DNA of 35,941 bases, taken from positions 1-35,941 of the forward strand of contig JAJDDM010000046.1 of the NCBI GenBank assembly GCA_029260315.1, given 5' to 3'. The notes beneath the pieces are model-generated. The model was not told where the DNA came from. It searched no databases and saw nothing but the letters and a program-made list of their open reading frames with translations. The translations under genes and the position numbers were made by a program. Each line of letters starts with the position of its first letter. Position 1 is the stretch's first letter. This document shows positions 24,354 to 33,165 of the stretch, one piece after another. The DNA is from Phycisphaerales bacterium. GTDB lineage: Bacteria; Planctomycetota; Phycisphaerae; Phycisphaerales; UBA1924.

Positions 24354-24437
24354 GAGAAACTCCCGGAAAATCGCGCGGTATCGCGGCCCGCCGACCCCTC
24401 CACCAGCATCGCCGACGCCGGACCTAACCTAACCCCT

Positions 24438-25748
24438 GTGGATCCGAACGTCACTCCCGCACACGCCCGCGAGGTCGCCGTCGGCCTCATCAGGACACTC
24501 CGCGACGCGGGCCACGTTGCCTATCTCGCCGGCGGCTGCGTCCGCGACGAACTTCTCGGCGAGCACCCCAAGGACTACGATGTCGCCACCGACGCAACCC
24601 CCGATCGCGTCCAGAGCCTCTTCCGCCGAACCCAGTCCGTCGGCGCGAGCTTCGGCGTCATGCTCGTCCACCAGGACGGCGTCACCGTGGAGGTCGCGAC
24701 TTTTCGACGGGACGGCCCCTACACCGACGCCCGCCGACCAGACCACGTCGAGTTTGCCGACGCCGAGGGCGACGCCCGCCGGCGCGACTTCACCATCAAC
24801 GCCCTCTTCCTCGACCCGCTCGACGCCCAGTCCGGCACATCCAACGGATCGCAGCCCGACGACGCCGCAAGCAAGGGCACACTCACAACCAGCGCCGGGC
24901 GCGTCATCGACTACGTCGGCGGCCTACAGGACCTGAAAAACAAGACCATCCGCGCCGTCGGCGACCCCGACGCTCGCCTGCGCGAGGACCACTTGCGCGC
25001 CCTGCGGGCCGTCCGCTTCGCCTCCCGCCTCGGCTTCACTATCGACGACGCCACCGCCGAGGCCATCCAGCGCCACGCAACGGAACTCAAGGGCGTCAGC
25101 CGCGAACGTGTCGGCGACGAGATCCGGCGCATGATCACCCACCCCTCCCGCGCCCTCGCCGCCTGGACGCTCCAATACCTGGGCCTCGACGAGCCAATCT
25201 TCGCCAAGGCGACGACCAGCGCTCCCAAACACCTCGGGCGGCTCGACGACGCCGCCCCCTACCCGACCTGCCTCGCCGCCTGGGCGATCGATCGCGGCTC
25301 GGTTGTCGAAGCCACCCAGATCGCCGGGCTCGTCGCCCACTGGCGCACCGCCCTCTGCCTGAGCAATGAAGAACGCGACGCGCTCAAGAGCACGCTCATC
25401 GGCACCGGCGTGCTCCTGCGCGAGTTTTCAACCCTCGGCGTCGCCGCCCAGAAACGGGCCGCCGCCTCGGACTGGTTCCACGAGGCCCTGCGCCTCGTCG
25501 CCGCCGAATCTCCGGAGTCGATGGTCCGAATTCATCGCCGAGTCGTCCAGCTCGTCGGCACGCCGTCCGGACTCTCACCCATTCCCCTCCTCACCGGCGA
25601 TGATCTGATTCTGTCAGGGTTTCGGGCCGGCCCCGCCTTCCAACCCATCCTCGACGGCGTCTACGATGCCCAGCTCGAGGACAAGATCACCACCAAGGAA
25701 CAAGCCCTGGCCCTCGCCCGGGAACTCGCGGGCGACTCGGGCGTCTAA
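24438..25748 (+). CDS. CCA tRNA nucleotidyltransferase / poly(A) polymerase
   Basis: A class II nucleotidyltransferase that adds or repairs the tRNA 3' CCA end or polyadenylates RNA. Residues 25-60 hold the catalytic head, AYLAGGCVRDELLGEHPKDYDVATDATPDRV, with the metal-binding DYD. EVATFRRDGPYTDARRPDHVEF and RRRDFTINALFLDP follow, then IRAVGDPDARLREDHLRALRAVRFASRLGFTID, the RNA- and nucleotide-binding neck. The 436-residue length fits either activity, and sequence alone does not separate CCA-adding enzyme from PcnB. GTG at 24438 is the start closest to the conserved part. The open frame upstream overlaps the predicted RNA on the other strand and has no family similarity. Confidence 0.87.
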   Translation: MDPNVTPAHAREVAVGLIRTLRDAGHVAYLAGGCVRDELLGEHPKDYDVATDATPDRVQSLFRRTQSVGASFGVMLVHQDGVTVEVATFRRDGPYTDARRPDHVEFADAEGDARRRDFTINALFLDPLDAQSGTSNGSQPDDAASKGTLTTSAGRVIDYVGGLQDLKNKTIRAVGDPDARLREDHLRALRAVRFASRLGFTIDDATAEAIQRHATELKGVSRERVGDEIRRMITHPSRALAAWTLQYLGLDEPIFAKATTSAPKHLGRLDDAAPYPTCLAAWAIDRGSVVEATQIAGLVAHWRTALCLSNEERDALKSTLIGTGVLLREFSTLGVAAQKRAAASDWFHEALRLVAAESPESMVRIHRRVVQLVGTPSGLSPIPLLTGDDLILSGFRAGPAFQPILDGVYDAQLEDKITTKEQALALARELAGDSGV

Positions 25749-25997
25749 ACCGGCTGTCCGGAGGGGTCTTGTGGGACGGGCGCCAGCATCTCAAATCGCC
25801 CGCCTCAGGACGCCACCGGGACAATATAATCAACTGGGTCCAAGTTCGGGCCCATCGCGACGCCCCAGGGGCGGGTGTTGAACCGTCCCCCCCGGCGTGC
25901 GAACAGACAGATGGTCGGATTCAGCGGGGTTTTTGCTCGCCCTTACCGGGGATCCCGAACGGTCCGGCAGGGCACGTGAATGAGAAAAGGACGAATG

Positions 25998-27440
25998 ATG
26001 CTCCACGCAAAGTCGCTCGCAGTCGCCACCGGCCTGCTGCTCGGATTCGGCGCAGCCATGCCGATGCCCATAGCCTCGGCGGGCGTCCCGGCGTTCAATC
26101 TCGCCGACGAGTTCAATCTCGCCGAAGATGAGATGGACAGGATCACCTTCCGCGACGGCAAGGTCGTCGAGGGCATCATCCTCGAGGAAACCCCCACGAT
26201 CCTGCGCGTCAAGGTCGTCAGCTACGGCATCGAGGCCGTCACCACCTACAACCGCAGCAACGTGCTCGCGATCAAGCGCGGCACCCGCACCGACGCCGGC
26301 GAGACCGAGGCCGTCGAGGAGCCGACCGAGACCGCCGCCGCCGAGACCAAGCGCGAGCAGCCGATGAGCGCCGCGGACCACCGCGTCTATCACATCAAGC
26401 TCGACGGCAGGTTCGGCAAAGAGATCACCCAGACCCCGCTGCGCGACGCCCTCGAAGACGCCGCCAAGAACAACGCCGACTACGTCATCATCGAGATCGA
26501 GAACGAGTGGAAGATCAGCGCGCTGCGTGAGCTGCCCGACGAGGCCGCGGCGTTCGATCAGCTCTTCCGCGCCGAGTCCATGCACCCGCTGCTGAATCCC
26601 AACGGCGAGCTGCCGCAGATCTACGCCGGCAAGGAGCTTCCCACCATCGTCTTCTGGGTCAAGAAGGCCATGGGCGGCGCGACCTTCCTCCCCCTGATCT
26701 GCCCGGAGATCTACTTCCATGAAGACGGCAAGATGGGGGGCATCGGAAATCTCGGCGACCTGTTCGGCTCCACCGGCGACGAGGTCGTTCGCGACAAGCA
26801 GAAGTCGCTGCGATTCGGGCACGCCGAGGGCATCGCCATCATCGGCGGCTACCCCACCGAACTCATCCACGCCATGGCCGACCGGCGCGAGGTCTACAGC
26901 TACCGCATCAACGGCGGCAGGGTCGAGTTCCGCAACGACTGGCCCGACCCGAGCGAGGGCTGGCGTCTGCTCACCGATGACGGCGAGGGCGCGAATCAGG
27001 ACACGATCCAGCAACTCGCCCGAAGCCAGGGCGACGACACGCTGACGCTCGACTCAAAGCTCGCCCAGACCCTCCAGGTCTCCAAGGGCACGGTCAACAC
27101 GCTCGACGCCCTGATCTTCGCGCTGGGCCTCAGCCGCAACTCGGTGATGGTCGAGGGCAACAGCGAGCGGATCATGGACCGCTGGGAGAGCGGGCTGGCG
27201 ACCGCCGAGCGCCGCCTCGTCCAGCTCTGGCGCGAGTACAACGAGGTCCAGGTGCAGGGCCAGACCGCCCGCGAGCGCAACGCCGACCGCGGCCGCCAGA
27301 TCCGCAAGCTCGAGGACATGATCAAGCTGTTCAAGCGGTACGAGGAGGCCGTCAGCTCGCGTGAGCTGCGCATCCCGGGCGAGGCGGACCTGCGCATTAT
27401 CATCGAGCGGATCCGCCTCGAAATGATCCGCGATCGTTGA
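25998..27440 (+). CDS. Secreted ClpP/NfeD-fold protein, probably catalytically inactive paralogue
   Basis: A 480-residue exported protein. The start at 25998 has AAAAGGA upstream. Residues 1-31 are a signal peptide ending ASA. A small module at about 50-95 (DRITFRDGKVVEGIILEETPTILRVKV) is shared with the next gene. The central region (about 130-300) resembles the ClpP/crotonase-like fold of NfeD and SppA: ADYVIIEIEN, PTIVFWVKKAMGGATFLPLICPEIYFHEDGKMGGIGNL. Where such proteases have a nucleophilic Ser the sequence is AMGGA, so activity is unlikely. The C-terminal 120 residues form a charged coiled-coil. A TATAAT sequence at 25825-25830 is a weak promoter candidate. Probably an operon with the paralogue 78 bp downstream. 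Confidence 0.75.
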   Translation: MLHAKSLAVATGLLLGFGAAMPMPIASAGVPAFNLADEFNLAEDEMDRITFRDGKVVEGIILEETPTILRVKVVSYGIEAVTTYNRSNVLAIKRGTRTDAGETEAVEEPTETAAAETKREQPMSAADHRVYHIKLDGRFGKEITQTPLRDALEDAAKNNADYVIIEIENEWKISALRELPDEAAAFDQLFRAESMHPLLNPNGELPQIYAGKELPTIVFWVKKAMGGATFLPLICPEIYFHEDGKMGGIGNLGDLFGSTGDEVVRDKQKSLRFGHAEGIAIIGGYPTELIHAMADRREVYSYRINGGRVEFRNDWPDPSEGWRLLTDDGEGANQDTIQQLARSQGDDTLTLDSKLAQTLQVSKGTVNTLDALIFALGLSRNSVMVEGNSERIMDRWESGLATAERRLVQLWREYNEVQVQGQTARERNADRGRQIRKLEDMIKLFKRYEEAVSSRELRIPGEADLRIIIERIRLEMIRDR

Positions 27441-27518
27441 GCAAGGAATCCCGAAACACACCGACCCCGAAACACACAGATTAAAGAACCGACGAGTCTT
27501 CGCGCCCAGGAGCACGAC

Positions 27519-28832
27519 ATGAAACTGATCAACAGAATCGCACGCAGCATCACGACCCTCGCCATCGCAGGCGTGATCGGCGCGGGCGCACTGCTCACCG
27601 CGAGCGACGCGCCGGCCATCGACAAGATCCACCTCAAGGACGGCCGCGTCGTCGAGGGTGAGATCAAACAGGACCTCGACGGGTACCTCTGGGTGCTCAC
27701 CAAGGTCGGCGGCGTCGACACCGAGGTCATCTACGAGCCCAAGGACATCCTCAAGGTCGAACGCGACGCCGGCAACGCCACGGACGCACCCAAGGAGCCC
27801 GCTCGCGTCGCCTCCAAGCCCAAGAACGAGACCAAGGCGCGCGACGCCAACGTCACCCGCGCCGCCGTGCTCAGCCTCGGCGACCACCGCGCCGGCAAGG
27901 ACACCGTCGGCATCTACATGACCGCAGAGAGCATCCGCCAGGCCATCCCCATGCTCGAGAAAGAGCTGGGCACCGACGGCACCGGCATCCTCGTCCTGCG
28001 CATCAGCTCCGGCGGCGGGCTCCTCCTGGAGATCCAACGCCTCAGCGATGTCATCGAATACGAGCTCAAGCCACGCTTCCGCGTCGTCTCCTGGATCGAC
28101 AGCGCCATCTCCGCCGCCGCCATGACCTCCCACGCCGTCGAGGAGATCTACTTCACCAGCGGCGGGCACTACGGCGCCTGCACCGGCTGGAGCGGCGCGC
28201 TCCAGGCTGTCCAAGGTCGCGGCCTCGAAGAGGTCCTGTTCATGATGGAGAAGATCTCCGATCGAGGCGGGTACGCCCACGAGATCATGCGAGCCATGCA
28301 GATCAACGAGCCCCTGAGCTGCTCGATCGACGAGTTCGGGAACGTCACATGGGACCAGTCCACCGACGGCGAGCACCTCGTCAACGAGGGCGACAAGATC
28401 CTCACCTTCAACTCCCAGAACGCCCTCAAGTTCGGCTTCTCCAAGGGCACCGCCGACACCATCGACGAACTCGCCCGCGCCATGAACGTCCCCGAGATCG
28501 AGTGGGTCGGCGAGTACGTCCAGGGCATCCCCTACCCCGTCTCCGAGGCCGAGCAGTTCATGCGAGACTTCCGCGACCGCGTCAAGAAGGACGAGGATCG
28601 CACGAACGAGTACTTCGACCGATACTTCAGCGCTCTCGGCACCGCCCAGGGAGTGCCCCGTGAGGAGCGCGGCCCGTTCCTGAACAAGGCCCGTCAGGCC
28701 CTTAAGCTCCTCCAACGCATGGTCAAGAACAACCCCAACTTCGCCCTGCTTATCTTCAACATGGAGACCATGGAAGAGTTCGACGAGTGGGTCCGCGAGC
28801 AGGAGCGGATCATCCGCGAACTCGGCAAATAG
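27519..28832 (+). CDS. Secreted ClpP/NfeD-fold putative serine protease
   Basis: A 437-residue exported paralogue of the preceding gene. ATG at 27519 has AGGAG six bases upstream. A signal peptide of about 32 residues is followed by DKIHLKDGRVVEGEIKQDLDGYLWVLTKV, the same N-terminal module as its neighbour. The ClpP-like core reads GTGILVLRISSGGGLLLEIQRLSDVIEYELKPRFRVVSWIDSAISAAAM and then EEIYFTSGGHYGACTG. This corresponds to the NfeD/SppA substrate-binding glycine strand and the S-A-A nucleophile region. The candidate nucleophile is the Ser of AISAAAM. The partner Lys or His is not assigned. The C-terminal part is helical and charged. A strong terminator follows the stop. Substrate unknown. 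Confidence 0.75.
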   Translation: MKLINRIARSITTLAIAGVIGAGALLTASDAPAIDKIHLKDGRVVEGEIKQDLDGYLWVLTKVGGVDTEVIYEPKDILKVERDAGNATDAPKEPARVASKPKNETKARDANVTRAAVLSLGDHRAGKDTVGIYMTAESIRQAIPMLEKELGTDGTGILVLRISSGGGLLLEIQRLSDVIEYELKPRFRVVSWIDSAISAAAMTSHAVEEIYFTSGGHYGACTGWSGALQAVQGRGLEEVLFMMEKISDRGGYAHEIMRAMQINEPLSCSIDEFGNVTWDQSTDGEHLVNEGDKILTFNSQNALKFGFSKGTADTIDELARAMNVPEIEWVGEYVQGIPYPVSEAEQFMRDFRDRVKKDEDRTNEYFDRYFSALGTAQGVPREERGPFLNKARQALKLLQRMVKNNPNFALLIFNMETMEEFDEWVREQERIIRELGK

Positions 28833-28855
28833 AACCATCCAGACTCTTGGAAACC

Positions 28856-28893
28856 GAGGGCCCGGGCATCGCTGCCCGGGCCCTCTTTCTCTT
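28856..28893 (+). terminator. Rho-independent terminator after the ClpP-fold pair
   Basis: The perfect 13-bp stem GAGGGCCCGGGCA-TCGC-TGCCCGGGCCCTC is followed by TTTCTCTT. It ends the two-gene unit before the peptidase gene. Confidence 0.9.
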
Positions 28894-28963
28894 CAGTCCC
28901 TCGCCCCGTCAATCTCGCCCCACCCCGCACGCGCCACCGACTACCATCGCCGAAGGAGGCCCC

Positions 28964-30706
28964 ATGGCGATCACCGACTTCGTGCCCACAACCATCGACG
29001 CCGCCGACTGGAGCGAGCTCGAGCCGATGCTCGACGACCTGCGCACCCGCGAGATCAACTCCGCGGCGGAGTTCGAGCAGTGGCTCATCGACCGCAGCGA
29101 ACTGGAATCTGCCATTGGCGAAGCCGAGGCCGATCTCTATATCGACATGACCCGCCACACCAACGACGAGAAGATCCAGGGCGCCTACGCGAGCTACGTC
29201 GAGACCATCCCGCCCAGGCTCAAGCCGATCCTCTTCGATCTCGACAAACGCCTCGTGGCCCTCAGCGAGCGGTTCCCGCTCGACAGCGAACGCTACGAGG
29301 TCATCCTGCGCGACACCCGCGCCGGCGTCGAGCTCTTCCGCGATGAGAACATCCCCATCCAGACCGAACTCGCGATGCTCGAGCAGCGCTTCGGCCAGAT
29401 CGCCGGGAGCCAGACCGTCGAGTTCGACGGCAAAGAGCGGACGTTCCCCGAGATGGCGACCTACCAGGAACGCTCCGACCGCGCATTGCGAGAACGGGCC
29501 TGGCGCGCCGTCGCCGAGCGCAGGCTCGAAGACGTCGCCGATCTCGACCGGCTCTTCGACGACATGATCGCCAAGCGCGACCGGATGGCCCGCAACGCCG
29601 ACTGCCCGACGTTCATCGAGTACGCCTTCAAGGGCAAGCTCCGCTTCGACTACACGCCGGCGGACTGCGCTACCTTCCACGACTCGGTCGAGCGCGTCGT
29701 CGTGCCGTTCAACAACGATCTCGCCGCGAAGCGCGCAGAAGAACTCGCCGTCGACAGCCTCCGCCCCTGGGATCTCGCCGTGGATCCCAAGGGTCGCGAT
29801 GCGCTGACGCCCTTCGAGGGCGGGCGCGAGTTGTACGCCAAGAGCCGCGCCATGTTCGACAAGCTCGATCCTCGTCTCGGCGAGCTCTTCGAGACCCTCG
29901 GCGAGGGCCTCAGCGACAAGGGCCCCGCCGTCAGCCGCTGCCTCGATCTCGACAGCCGCCCCGGCAAGGCCCCCGGCGGCTACCAGTACATGCGCGACCG
30001 CAGCCGCGAGCCGTTCATCTTCATGAACGCCGCGGGCCTTCATTCCGACGTCGAAACGATGATCCACGAGGGCGGGCACGCCTTCCACTCGCTGGTCTGC
30101 GTCGAGGAGCCGCTGCTGCACTACCGCCACGCGCCGCTGGAGTTCTGCGAGGTCGCGTCGATGGCGATGGAGCTGCTCAGCATGGACCGCTGGGACGCCT
30201 TCTATAACGACCCCGCCGACCTCGCCCGCGCCAAGCGCAAGCAGATCGAGGGCTCGGTCTCGCTCCTGCCCTGGATCGCGACCATCGACGCCTTCCAGCA
30301 CTGGCTGTACGCCAACCCCACCCACACCCGCCAGCAACGCGAAAAGGCCTGGCTCGATCTCGAAGACCGCTTCGGCTTCGCGGGAAGAGCCCGAGTCAGC
30401 TGGGACGCCATCGACCCCACCATCCGCACCCGCGCCTGGCACAAGCAGGGCCACCTCTTCGGCGCGCCCTTTTACTACATCGAGTACGGCATCGCCCAGC
30501 TCGGCGCGCTCCAGCTCTGGGTCATGAGCCTCGAACAGGACCTCGAAGCCACCATCGACAGCTACCTCAACGGCCTGCGCCTCGGCGGCTCCCGCCCGCT
30601 CCCCGAGCTCTTCGAAGCCGCTGGCATCCGCTTCGATTTCTCCGCCGACCTGATCGGTTCCGTCGTCGAGCGCGCTCAGCAAGAGCTCGCCAAGCTGCCG
30701 GACTAG
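28964..30706 (+). CDS. pepF: M3-family oligoendopeptidase
   Basis: A cytosolic zinc metallopeptidase that degrades short peptides. The 580 residues have the M3/PepF plan: an all-helical N-terminal cap (FEQWLIDRSELESAIGEAEADLYIDMTRHT), then the catalytic domain with zinc site H368-E-G-G-H372 in IHEGGHAFHSL. The third ligand is Glu396 in LEFCEVASMAMELLS. HLFGAPFYYIEYGIAQLGALQLW is the substrate-binding Tyr/His region. The start at 28964 is set by AAGGAGG just upstream. The gene stands alone between the terminator at 28856-28893 and a repeat block. There is no signal peptide. Confidence 0.92.
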   Translation: MAITDFVPTTIDAADWSELEPMLDDLRTREINSAAEFEQWLIDRSELESAIGEAEADLYIDMTRHTNDEKIQGAYASYVETIPPRLKPILFDLDKRLVALSERFPLDSERYEVILRDTRAGVELFRDENIPIQTELAMLEQRFGQIAGSQTVEFDGKERTFPEMATYQERSDRALRERAWRAVAERRLEDVADLDRLFDDMIAKRDRMARNADCPTFIEYAFKGKLRFDYTPADCATFHDSVERVVVPFNNDLAAKRAEELAVDSLRPWDLAVDPKGRDALTPFEGGRELYAKSRAMFDKLDPRLGELFETLGEGLSDKGPAVSRCLDLDSRPGKAPGGYQYMRDRSREPFIFMNAAGLHSDVETMIHEGGHAFHSLVCVEEPLLHYRHAPLEFCEVASMAMELLSMDRWDAFYNDPADLARAKRKQIEGSVSLLPWIATIDAFQHWLYANPTHTRQQREKAWLDLEDRFGFAGRARVSWDAIDPTIRTRAWHKQGHLFGAPFYYIEYGIAQLGALQLWVMSLEQDLEATIDSYLNGLRLGGSRPLPELFEAAGIRFDFSADLIGSVVERAQQELAKLPD

Positions 30707-30717
30707 ATCGCCATCAG

Positions 30718-31018
30718 GAGAGGCCCTGGCGCAAGAGCCATGTGCGTCGTTTATCACAAGTGCTTCGCGGCGGGATGCTTGCACGCGTGTCTCGCGTCGT
30801 GCCACCAACCGCTGCTTTGAGCGGTTGGTGTTTCATGGCGCTCTCCCAGAAGCACCAGCCGTGCAGAGCCACGGCTGGTGGCACGTCACTCGGCCATCCG
30901 CATTTGTTCGAGTTCTCCGCCTGTTGACGCAAAGCGCTCGCAAGCCTGGGCTCCGAGAGTGTCCGAAGCTCACCGTGCTTCCCGACATCCAAGAAGCCCA
31001 GGCTCGCGCCAGGGCCTC
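30718..31018. repeat. Composite R3/R1/R3 repeat block
   Basis: The 333-bp gap 30707-31039 holds no gene. It begins with AGAGGCCCTGGCGCAAG (R3) and ends with the inverted form CTCGCGCCAGGGCCTCC (about 31002-31018), so R3 units frame the block. Inside is a complete R1 doublet (30799-30884). A further GCAAGCCTGGGCTCC lies at about 30949-30963. Confidence 0.68.
30799..30884. repeat. R1 repeat doublet (REPIN-like), 86 bp
   Basis: GTGCCACCAACCGCTGCTTT with its AGCGGTTGGTG partner, a 14-bp spacer, then CACCAGCCGTG-CAGAGC-CACGGCTGGTG and GCAC. The two facing palindromes are framed by GTGCCACC and GGTGGCAC. The second stem differs from the first but stays fully paired. Confidence 0.78.
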
Positions 31019-31039
31019 CTTCACGCGTAATCTTGCCCG

Positions 31040-32539
31040 ATGCCAAACCCACTCGATCCCGACGCCCTCCAACAAGGCGCAGATCGCCTCCTCGCCTGGC
31101 TCCACCGCTACCACACGCGAATCGAATCCCACCCCGTCCTCAGCCGCGTCAACCCACGCGAAGTCTTCAACGCGCTCCCCGACGCGGCCCCCGAGACTCC
31201 CCAGGCCTGGGACGCCATCCAGCGCGACCTCGACGACATCATCCTCCCCGCCATCACCCACTGGCAGCACCCCTCGTTCTTCGGCTTCTTCCCCGCCAAC
31301 GCCAGCGGCCCGGCCATCCTCGCCGAGCTTCTCAGCGCCGGCCTCGGCCTCCAGGGCATGCTCTGGGCCACCAGCCCCGCCTGCACCGAGCTCGAGATGA
31401 AGATGGCCGACTGGATGGCCCGCGCGATCGACCTGCCCGAGACCTTCACGTTCGCCCCCGAATCCCCCGGCGGCGGCGTCATCCAGGGCACCGCCAGCGA
31501 GGCCACGCTCATCGCCCTGCACGCCGGGCGCAAACGCACGCTCGCCCGCGCGAACCTGCTCGACACGCCGCGACGCGACCGCCCCGAGCTGATCCTGTAC
31601 GCCTCGGCCCAGGCGCACTCCTCGGTCGTGAAGGCTGCGATGATCGCCGGGCTCGCCGACGGGCCGGAAGACCTCGCCAACGTCCGCCTCATCGACACCG
31701 ACGCCGACCTCGCGATGCACCCCGATGCACTCGAACAGGCGATCCGCGACGACCTCGCCCTGGGCCATCTGCCGTTCTTCGTCTGCGCCACCGTCGGCAC
31801 CACCAGCTCGCTCGCCTTCGATCCCCTCGCCCCCATCGCCGACGCGTGCCGGCGCGCCAACTTCACCGGCTGGCTCCACGCCGACGCCGCCCACGCCGCC
31901 AGCGCCTGCGTCTGCGAAGAACACCGCTGGATGCTCAAAGGAATCGACCGCTTCGACTCTCTCTGCTTCAACCCCCACAAGTGGCTGCTCACCAACTTCG
32001 ACTGCGACTTGTTCTACACCCGCGATCGCGCCGCCCTCATCGACGCCCTCAGCATCACCCCCGAGTACCTCCGCAACAGCGCAAGCGACTCGGGCGCCGT
32101 CGTCGACTACCGCGACTGGCAGACCCCCCTCGGCCGCCGATTCCGCGCTCTGAAACTCTGGTTCGTCATGCGCCGCTTCGGCCTCGAGGGCCTGCGTGAA
32201 CACGTCCGCGAGGGCGTCGCCATGAGCGAACGCTTCGAACAACTCGTCCGCGCCGACGACCGCTTCGAGATCGTCGTCAGGCGCAAACTCAACCTCACCT
32301 GCTTCCGCCTCCGCCCCGAGCCGAACGAATCATCCGACCAGACCGGCGCCCGCAACAAACGCCTCCTCGATCGCATAAACACCGGCGGGAGGGCCTACCT
32401 CACCCACACGACCATCCCGCTCGCCGATCACCCGAGCGCCCTCGTCATCCGCATGTCCATCGGCGGCAGCACAACCCGCATGCACCACGTCGAACAGGCC
32501 TGGGAACTCATCCAGCAAATCGCCGACACGCTCCGCTAG
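31040..32539 (+). CDS. Group II PLP-dependent amino-acid decarboxylase
   Basis: A 499-residue decarboxylase of the aromatic-L-amino-acid/glutamate decarboxylase group. It converts an amino acid to its amine with release of CO2. The PLP lysine is K314 in SLCFNPHKWLLTNFDC. WQHPSFFGFFPANASGPAILAELLSAGL and WATSPACTELEMKMADWMA mark the N-terminal active-site region. FVCATVGTTSSLAFDP and WLHADAAHAAS (Asp contacting the pyridine nitrogen) follow. The HPSFFGFFPA block is closest to tryptophan/DOPA-type enzymes, but the true substrate cannot be read from sequence. The ATG at 31040 begins the family similarity. No strong ribosome binding site is visible. Confidence 0.88.
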   Translation: MPNPLDPDALQQGADRLLAWLHRYHTRIESHPVLSRVNPREVFNALPDAAPETPQAWDAIQRDLDDIILPAITHWQHPSFFGFFPANASGPAILAELLSAGLGLQGMLWATSPACTELEMKMADWMARAIDLPETFTFAPESPGGGVIQGTASEATLIALHAGRKRTLARANLLDTPRRDRPELILYASAQAHSSVVKAAMIAGLADGPEDLANVRLIDTDADLAMHPDALEQAIRDDLALGHLPFFVCATVGTTSSLAFDPLAPIADACRRANFTGWLHADAAHAASACVCEEHRWMLKGIDRFDSLCFNPHKWLLTNFDCDLFYTRDRAALIDALSITPEYLRNSASDSGAVVDYRDWQTPLGRRFRALKLWFVMRRFGLEGLREHVREGVAMSERFEQLVRADDRFEIVVRRKLNLTCFRLRPEPNESSDQTGARNKRLLDRINTGGRAYLTHTTIPLADHPSALVIRMSIGGSTTRMHHVEQAWELIQQIADTLR

Positions 32540-32548
32540 AAAGAAGAC

Positions 32549-32750
32549 TCACCACAGAGGCGCAGAGAGCACAGAGAAGAAGAGATTCACCACGGAGTAA
32601 CACGGAGTAACACGGAGTTTCACGGAGTCAAGAAAGAACAAACCAAGTCACACCGCTCAGCTTCCAAAGAACTCTCCCTCCGTGTCACTCCGTGCAACTC
32701 CGTGCAACTCCGTGGTGAGTTTTCTCTCTTCCTCTGTGCCTCTGTGGTGA
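32549..32750. repeat. Long inverted repeat of family R4, copy 1
   Basis: The left arm (CTCACCACAGAGG..., then three tandem 10-bp units of the AACACGGAGT type) pairs with a right arm ending CCTCTGTGGTGA. Each arm is about 75-85 bp around a 50-bp loop. The palindrome could fold into one very long hairpin and lies between the decarboxylase and the small gene at 32766. Confidence 0.8.
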
Positions 32751-32765
32751 ATCCTCTTCCCCGAT

Positions 32766-32957
32766 TCACCCCTCGCCCTCGAACGCATCAAACGCCCCCA
32801 CCGCGGCCTGCTCATCCACATACTTCTGAAACTCCGCCGTCTTGTAGCTGATGAAACAGAACGCGTGGTGCAGCGCCAGCCACTCGATATCCGTCGGGTC
32901 CGCGTCCAGATCCTGTCGCAACCGATTCAACTCCGCTAGCAGCGGCTCGATCTTCAT
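32766..32957 (-). CDS. Small hypothetical protein between inverted repeats
   Basis: A 63-residue acidic, probably all-helical protein (MKIEPLLAELNRLRQDLDAD, then TDIEWLALHHAFCFISYKTAEFQKYV). ATG at 32957 has AAAGGACT upstream. The reading frame uses normal codons and lies exactly between two copies of the R4 inverted repeat. No known motif is visible, and neither neighbour suggests a role. It is likely real because of the ribosome binding site and the amphipathic pattern. Confidence 0.6.
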   Translation of the reverse strand: MKIEPLLAELNRLRQDLDADPTDIEWLALHHAFCFISYKTAEFQKYVDEQAAVGAFDAFEGEG

Positions 32958-32999
32958 GGTAAGTCCTTTCTTCCGCATCCTACACACAACGAAGGAATC

Positions 33000-33153
33000 T
33001 CACCACAGAGCACAGAAGCATGAACGACAAAGAGCTGAACCACAGAGTGACACGGAGTTTCACGGAGTCAGAATCAAGAGACGAGACCAGCGCGAATCCC
33101 CACTCCGTGTCACTCCGTGGTGAGTCTCTTTTCTCTGTGCCCTCTGTGGTGAG
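33000..33153. repeat. Long inverted repeat of family R4, copy 2
   Basis: TCACCACAGAGCACAG and CAGAGTGACACGGAGTTTCA on the left, and CACTCCGTGTCACTCCGTGG then CTCTGTGCCCTCTGTGGTGA on the right. It is the same family as 32549-32750, and a small fragment (TCTCTGTGGTGAGA) lies at 18518-18531. Confidence 0.78.
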
Positions 33154-33165
33154 ATCCGAGTCTGG

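Noticed and set aside
25825-25830. TATAAT as promoter of the ClpP-fold pair
   Set aside because: The -10 is perfect, but there is no recognisable -35 at the right distance, and it would leave a leader of about 160 bases. It is noted only as a weak candidate.
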